37,021 nt of DNA from a virus: positions 1 through 37,021 of the IMG/VR virus record IMGVR_UViG_3300025131_000170, one strand, 5' to 3'. The notes beneath the pieces are model-generated. The model had not been told where the DNA came from. It saw only the letters and a program-made list of their open reading frames with translations, and ran no database searches. The position numbers and the translations under genes were made by a program. This document shows, piece after piece, positions 34,202 through 37,021 of this stretch (position 1 is the stretch's first letter; each line of letters opens with the position of its first letter).

Positions 34202-35494
34202 TCACGTCGTCTTCGTGTCGCTACTTTTAATCAAGGAAGCCATTCTGGGCCCATTGTGCTCTCGGTGATCGTATTGAAGGTTGTTGACACGGAGCCACTT
34301 AAAGTCTGGCAGCGGATCGTTGTGGTGTCCCTTTACTACTTCAAAATGTGCAAGTATGTGCTTATCGTCGCGGGGGATACCCCTTCTCGCAGATATATCC
34401 TCAATCAAAAGATTGAGGGCGTCATATTGCGCATCGGTATACTTTCCATTTTTCCCTTCTGGGTGTGGTATTTTCTTCTTCTTCTTTCCGCCGGCTGTGG
34501 TTATCGTTTTCTTCTCGGGGGAGATGTGCACATTTCTTAACTCTATACCTATCGATCTAGTGTTTGGGGCCTTGATAGCCGGCTTCGCGGCGCCGGCATG
34601 CCTCCCCGCGGTTGACTCCGCCATCAACTGATAGATGGTGCCGTCTCCATCGATAAAGTAATGGGAAGAGAGTTTTTTCAAGTTAAAATGCCCAATAAGA
34701 CTCGCCACCGAGGCCGGGCCCGACTTGAGTTGTCCTCCGGATTTGTCCTTCCCCATGAAAGACCAGCGGCCGCCGTCGTGCAGGATGATCATGTCATATG
34801 CTTTGCGTTTCAATCTGGATTGATATTTCTGCATACCAAAATATTTCATGTTGGCAGCCGCGTAGTCGCCGGCTGCTGCGGGATCTTGAGGAGTCGTGGG
34901 ATTACCGGCTTCGAATTCGGCCCTCGTGCGGGGGGGAGCAGCACCTTCGAGATCTGCAGTAGATTCAACTGATTCAAGTAAAACACCGTTCGTCATGTTC
35001 ACAGAATCAATATATTCGACCCAAGCCCATTGTCCCGGGTCGAGATCTGTAGCCCCAAATTGGACTGAGGAGGCTGCGGTAAACTTGGCAGAAGAGTCAG
35101 GCAACAGCGTATTGACAAGAGAAACCCACTCCGGGTTGGTTCGGTGCACTTCTATATTCCTCTGGGCAGCTACGGAGAACGGATCGGGAATACAAGAGTG
35201 AACCATCGGCACATATGCGATGACGGTTTGTAGGTCCCCGAAGCGGGCGCCAAAAAAGTCCTCAACCCAGCCAAGAAAACTTCCCCCGTTGTCGCTAGGA
35301 AAGAGTGAGTAACAAATTTTTGCCATTTGGGGGCCCGAAACATCTATATCAGCATTGCTTTGGATTGCGTCAATAGTTGTGTGCACACTTTCCTGCAAAA
35401 ATCCAGTAGTGCGAGGATCCAGTGTTCGGTCGGGTATCAATGGACGCTCGGCACACGTACTCAGAATCCTTGCTACCTCGTCATCGACTGCCAC
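34202..35494 (-). CDS. Virion-associated N-acetylmuramoyl-L-alanine amidase (Amidase_2) with shared N-terminal domain
   Basis: This 430-aa protein joins the same N-terminal domain as its downstream neighbour (residues 1-175) to a zinc amidase of the Amidase_2/T7 lysozyme-PGRP type (about 230-400). The enzyme cuts between N-acetylmuramic acid and L-alanine. Key parts are MIILHDGG (zinc ligand His239), SHYFIDGDGTIYQL, TAGRHAG, RSIGIELRN, and LAHFEVVKGHHNDPLPDF with His383 and probably Asp393 as ligands and Lys388 nearby. A Lys-rich loop (GGKKKKKIPHPEGKNG) lies near 336-350. The linker (177-215) is Ala/Pro/Glu-rich. Translation probably starts at GTG 35494, one base after the upstream TAG, with AGGGG about 9 bases before. 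The arrangement suggests a baseplate-borne wall-degrading enzyme acting at entry. A lysis role is possible, but the N-terminal domain shared with the peptidase favours a virion location. Confidence 0.87.
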   Translation of the reverse strand: MAVDDEVARILSTCAERPLIPDRTLDPRTTGFLQESVHTTIDAIQSNADIDVSGPQMAKICYSLFPSDNGGSFLGWVEDFFGARFGDLQTVIAYVPMVHSCIPDPFSVAAQRNIEVHRTNPEWVSLVNTLLPDSSAKFTAASSVQFGATDLDPGQWAWVEYIDSVNMTNGVLLESVESTADLEGAAPPRTRAEFEAGNPTTPQDPAAAGDYAAANMKYFGMQKYQSRLKRKAYDMIILHDGGRWSFMGKDKSGGQLKSGPASVASLIGHFNLKKLSSHYFIDGDGTIYQLMAESTAGRHAGAAKPAIKAPNTRSIGIELRNVHISPEKKTITTAGGKKKKKIPHPEGKNGKYTDAQYDALNLLIEDISARRGIPRDDKHILAHFEVVKGHHNDPLPDFKWLRVNNLQYDHREHNGPRMASLIKSSDTKTT

Positions 35495-35515
35495 CCTATT
35501 TTGACCCCTGTATCA
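34970..35515 (-). repeat. Tandem-duplicated N-terminal domain, copy 1 (with leader)
   Basis: This copy includes the end of the 100-aa gene, the GTG start of the amidase gene and about 175 codons. Its leader shares about 14 of 20 bases with that of copy 2 at 33653-34197, including GATACAGG. Since here the leader is also living coding sequence (the end of the small gene), this copy keeps the older gene junction. Confidence 0.75.
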
Positions 35516-35798
35516 TGTCAAACAGTTCGTCTTTGTCTGTTTCCGACAAGGCGGCTGGGGAGGATCCCTGTTTATGCAGAATAGTACACACCTTGACCAA
35601 CTGCTCATTTGACCTTTGTAGGGTTTCCACATATTTTGCCGCAATAGTGCCCATCTCCTTGTGGTTCATTTCGTTCCTCTTTAATAGAATCACAACATCG
35701 GCCAACAACGAATTTGTCACGGCGCGATCAGAGTTTATATTTTTTACGGCATCCGCTAAGTGCTTTTCTAAGTCACCTAGATCTCGCCCTTGTTCCAT
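35496..35798 (-). CDS. Small helical/coiled-coil protein downstream of late sigma factor
   Basis: This 100-aa protein is predicted to be nearly all helical: heptad-like hydrophobics run through DLEKHLADAVKNIN, NSLLADVVILLKRN and YVETLQRSNEQLVKVCTIL. The end is acidic and hydrophobic (SETDKDELFDMIQGSK). It has no signal peptide or membrane segment. I choose ATG 35798 because GGAAG at 35808-35804 lies 5 bases before it; the ATG at 35810 is part of that same GGAAG context and has only a distant GAGG. Either start overlaps the end of the sigma factor gene. Its last codons form the leader of the amidase gene. Function is unknown. Its place next to a gp55-like factor raises the idea of a gp33-like late co-activator, but a tail chaperone or structural adaptor is as likely. 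Confidence 0.65.
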   Translation of the reverse strand: MEQGRDLGDLEKHLADAVKNINSDRAVTNSLLADVVILLKRNEMNHKEMGTIAAKYVETLQRSNEQLVKVCTILHKQGSSPAALSETDKDELFDMIQGSK

Positions 35799-36469
35799 TT
35801 TATCTTCCATGTTCTGTATCTAAACCTCATCTTGTTTAAATTGTTGACAACCTGTTTCGTATTGAGACCGGTTAACTCTCTTATGTACAGATAAATAGCT
35901 TTTTTATTAAAAATTTCGATATCATTAGTACTCTCAAAAAGAACCATCACGGCCTTATAAACTTTCTCTTCATTCGTTTTCATGTTATTTGAATTCCAAG
36001 AGTTTATCTCTTCATATAAGAATTTCCAAAACTCTCCCGACTCCCTACTTTTCACATAGGATTCATCGGTCATAACATATTTGGATTCCAAGTCTTTGTT
36101 GAGATCATCATAGTAAATCTCCCTCCGGACTTGGACAGAGTTCTTCTTGACCTTATGAATGAACCAGTTCTTGGTGACAACACTGAAATATGAAAAGGCT
36201 TTTGAGCCTTTGCTTTGATCGTACTTCTCCAATATGGTGGTTAACCAAATCTTGCATTCGTCTCTCAACGAATCGATGTTCGGAAGAGTTGTAAATTTAT
36301 ACGTATATACAATCTTATCAACTAACTCGTCAAAGGCTGGTCCTATGTACTCTCGATATAGTTCCTCGCGCCGGTCGAGGTCATCAGAGGCCACATATTC
36401 CACAATAGCATTCTCATGCACTTTTGTGAAATAGTGATTAGAATTCCGCTTCTTCTTTTTCTTTTCCAT
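35777..36469 (-). CDS. T4 gp55-like late transcription sigma factor
   Basis: This 230-aa protein resembles the short sigma factors of T4-type phages that direct host RNA polymerase to late promoters. The best match is residues 80-109 (KYDQSKGSKAFSYFSVVTKN followed by WFIHKVKKN), a sigma region 2-like segment with the aromatic run used in promoter melting. A helix-turn-helix-like end (YIRELTGLNTKQVVNNLNKM, about 195-214) may be region 4-like. I start it at ATG 36469 (MEKKKKKRNSNHYF), with GGA 7 bases upstream; a longer frame to 36556 would lie wholly inside the upstream gene. It overlaps that gene by 32 bp. T4 gp55 is 185 aa, so this one is somewhat longer. In T4 gp55 works with gp33 and the gp45 clamp; neither is identifiable here. 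Alternative reading: another small phage sigma factor of the same superfamily. Confidence 0.7.
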   Translation of the reverse strand: MEKKKKKRNSNHYFTKVHENAIVEYVASDDLDRREELYREYIGPAFDELVDKIVYTYKFTTLPNIDSLRDECKIWLTTILEKYDQSKGSKAFSYFSVVTKNWFIHKVKKNSVQVRREIYYDDLNKDLESKYVMTDESYVKSRESGEFWKFLYEEINSWNSNNMKTNEEKVYKAVMVLFESTNDIEIFNKKAIYLYIRELTGLNTKQVVNNLNKMRFRYRTWKIKWNKGEI

Positions 36470-36794
36470 ATTGTTCCAATTCGTGTAAAGGCTCTTCAAA
36501 CTCGTCGTCGGTGAGAGGCAGCGAGTTAGAGAACTCGAACGTCCTAAAAACCTCATCCATCTGTTTTGAGTGCTTAAGCAATTCAGATAAAGTGGGGTCT
36601 CCGTAAAACGTTTCCAACTCGTATACTTGCTTAAGGTGAGCCGTGTAAGCGGTACTAATCGACCTCAAATCAGAGACGTCATCGACAATCATTCGTATAC
36701 GGCTAATAAGTTGCTTACAGTACCAAACAAGCAAAAGCACAATGGCTGTCAAGACAAACGCCAGCGAGTAAACAAAATAAATATTATTTAACAC
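36438..36794 (-). CDS. Small membrane-anchored coiled-coil protein
   Basis: This 118-aa protein has one N-terminal membrane segment (residues about 5-27, FVYSLAFVLTAIVLLLVWYC), then a basic flank and a helical region with VSDLRSISTAYTAHLKQVYE, the compact motif LETFYGDPTLSELLKHSKQM and an acidic C-terminus (EYGKEKEEAEF-like). I recall similar small proteins with a YELE-FYGDETL-type motif next to sigma or zinc-ribbon genes in marine T4-like phages; I cannot check this. The start is GTG 36794, with GGGAG 8 bases upstream, overlapping the end of the preceding gene by 11 bp. The topology suggests a short tail in the periplasm or a cytoplasmic domain tethered to the inner membrane; the side is uncertain. 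Function is unknown. Confidence 0.65.
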   Translation of the reverse strand: MLNNIYFVYSLAFVLTAIVLLLVWYCKQLISRIRMIVDDVSDLRSISTAYTAHLKQVYELETFYGDPTLSELLKHSKQMDEVFRTFEFSNSLPLTDDEFEEPLHELEQYGKEKEEAEF

Positions 36795-37021
36795 CGGGGA
36801 CTCCCTTCGAGGCCAATTCTTTTTTATATTGCTTAACGTCCTCTTTTGTATCTTTTATGTAGTCTCTCACAAGCTTACCATCACCACTTTTTGAAGTAAT
36901 TGTCAAAATCTGACTCGGCACCCGCTGGAGTGATCCTGATACGCCGCTTGTAATACAACCACCACAATCAGTCAAAGTAATCTTGATAGAATGGAATTCT
37001 TCGCGGACTTCAGGACAATTC
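36784..37021 (-). CDS. Partial zinc-ribbon protein, FmdB-like (5' end outside window)
   Basis: The frame is open from the right edge to a TAA at 36786-36784, giving about 79 residues. A TTG at 36975 could start a 63-aa version, but the frame continues upstream without a stop, and the preceding residues (NCPEVREEFHSIKITLT) fit a zinc ribbon, so the true start is probably beyond base 37021. A DCGGC pair and an upstream Cys suggest a metal-binding knuckle. LQRVPSQ after the second pair is like the R-V/I-x-S end of FmdB-type ribbons. The C-terminal half is a charged helix (DYIKDTKEDVKQYKKEL). Such small ribbons are common in phages and their role is not established. Confidence in the gene is moderate, in the family lower. 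Confidence 0.5.
   Translation of the reverse strand, partial: NCPEVREEFHSIKITLTDCGGCITSGVSGSLQRVPSQILTITSKSGDGKLVRDYIKDTKEDVKQYKKELASKGVPGVK

Noticed and set aside
36470-36556. Longer N-terminus for the gp55-like factor
   Set aside because: The extra 29 residues lie fully inside the upstream gene, are Ser/Leu/Arg-rich without fit to the sigma family, and ATG 36469 has a usable GGA.
1-37021. tRNA genes, CRISPR arrays, insertion sequences
   Set aside because: No gap is long enough for them and no cloverleaf, regular repeat-spacer pattern or transposase was seen.

Overview
The window looks like part of the late structural region of a large tailed bacteriophage with a contractile, T4-like tail, probably from an uncultured aquatic or marine virus. 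Every convincing gene lies on the minus strand, so transcription runs from the right end (37 kb) to the left end (1 kb). Genes are packed with overlaps of 1-34 bp or gaps of a few bases. Only two gaps exceed 30 bp (3876-3985 and 25494-25551). There is no stretch over 300 bases without a gene, and I see no tRNA, rRNA, CRISPR array or insertion sequence. The T4-type assignment rests on three recognisable proteins: a gp25-like baseplate wedge protein, a gp6/baseplate-J-like wedge protein and a gp55-like late sigma factor. The marine label is a recollection that several of these proteins recur together in uncultured marine phage contigs; it is not proven by this sequence.

Layout in the direction of transcription: (1) 37021-35496 is a small-gene block with a partial zinc-ribbon (FmdB-like) protein, a membrane-anchored coiled-coil protein, the late sigma factor and a 100-aa helical protein. 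(2) 35494-31940 is a cell-wall penetration block. Two tandem proteins share a duplicated N-terminal domain, one ending in an N-acetylmuramoyl-L-alanine amidase domain and the other in an M15 D,D-/L,D-carboxypeptidase-like domain. They are followed by a spike-like protein. (3) 31937-22159 is the baseplate core: a roughly 1990-aa protein, gp25, gp6 and a DNRLRE-like beta-rich protein. (4) 22159-3986 is a set of very large structural proteins: 3227 aa with LamG/concanavalin-like domains, 338 aa, 1104 aa and 1386 aa with a fibronectin-like domain. (5) 3875-635 holds three smaller structural proteins, two of which share a C-terminal module. (6) 626-1 holds a RuvC-like resolvase and the start of a probable signal-peptide protein.

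The genes read as one late operon that builds a baseplate or tail tip. Four giant proteins take up about 62% of the window. The amidase and peptidase are probably carried in the virion to cut peptidoglycan at infection, held by the shared N-terminal domain much as T4 gp5 joins an OB-fold to a lysozyme. The late sigma factor would drive this class of operon. Most structural calls come from gene order and motif recognition by eye, without alignments.
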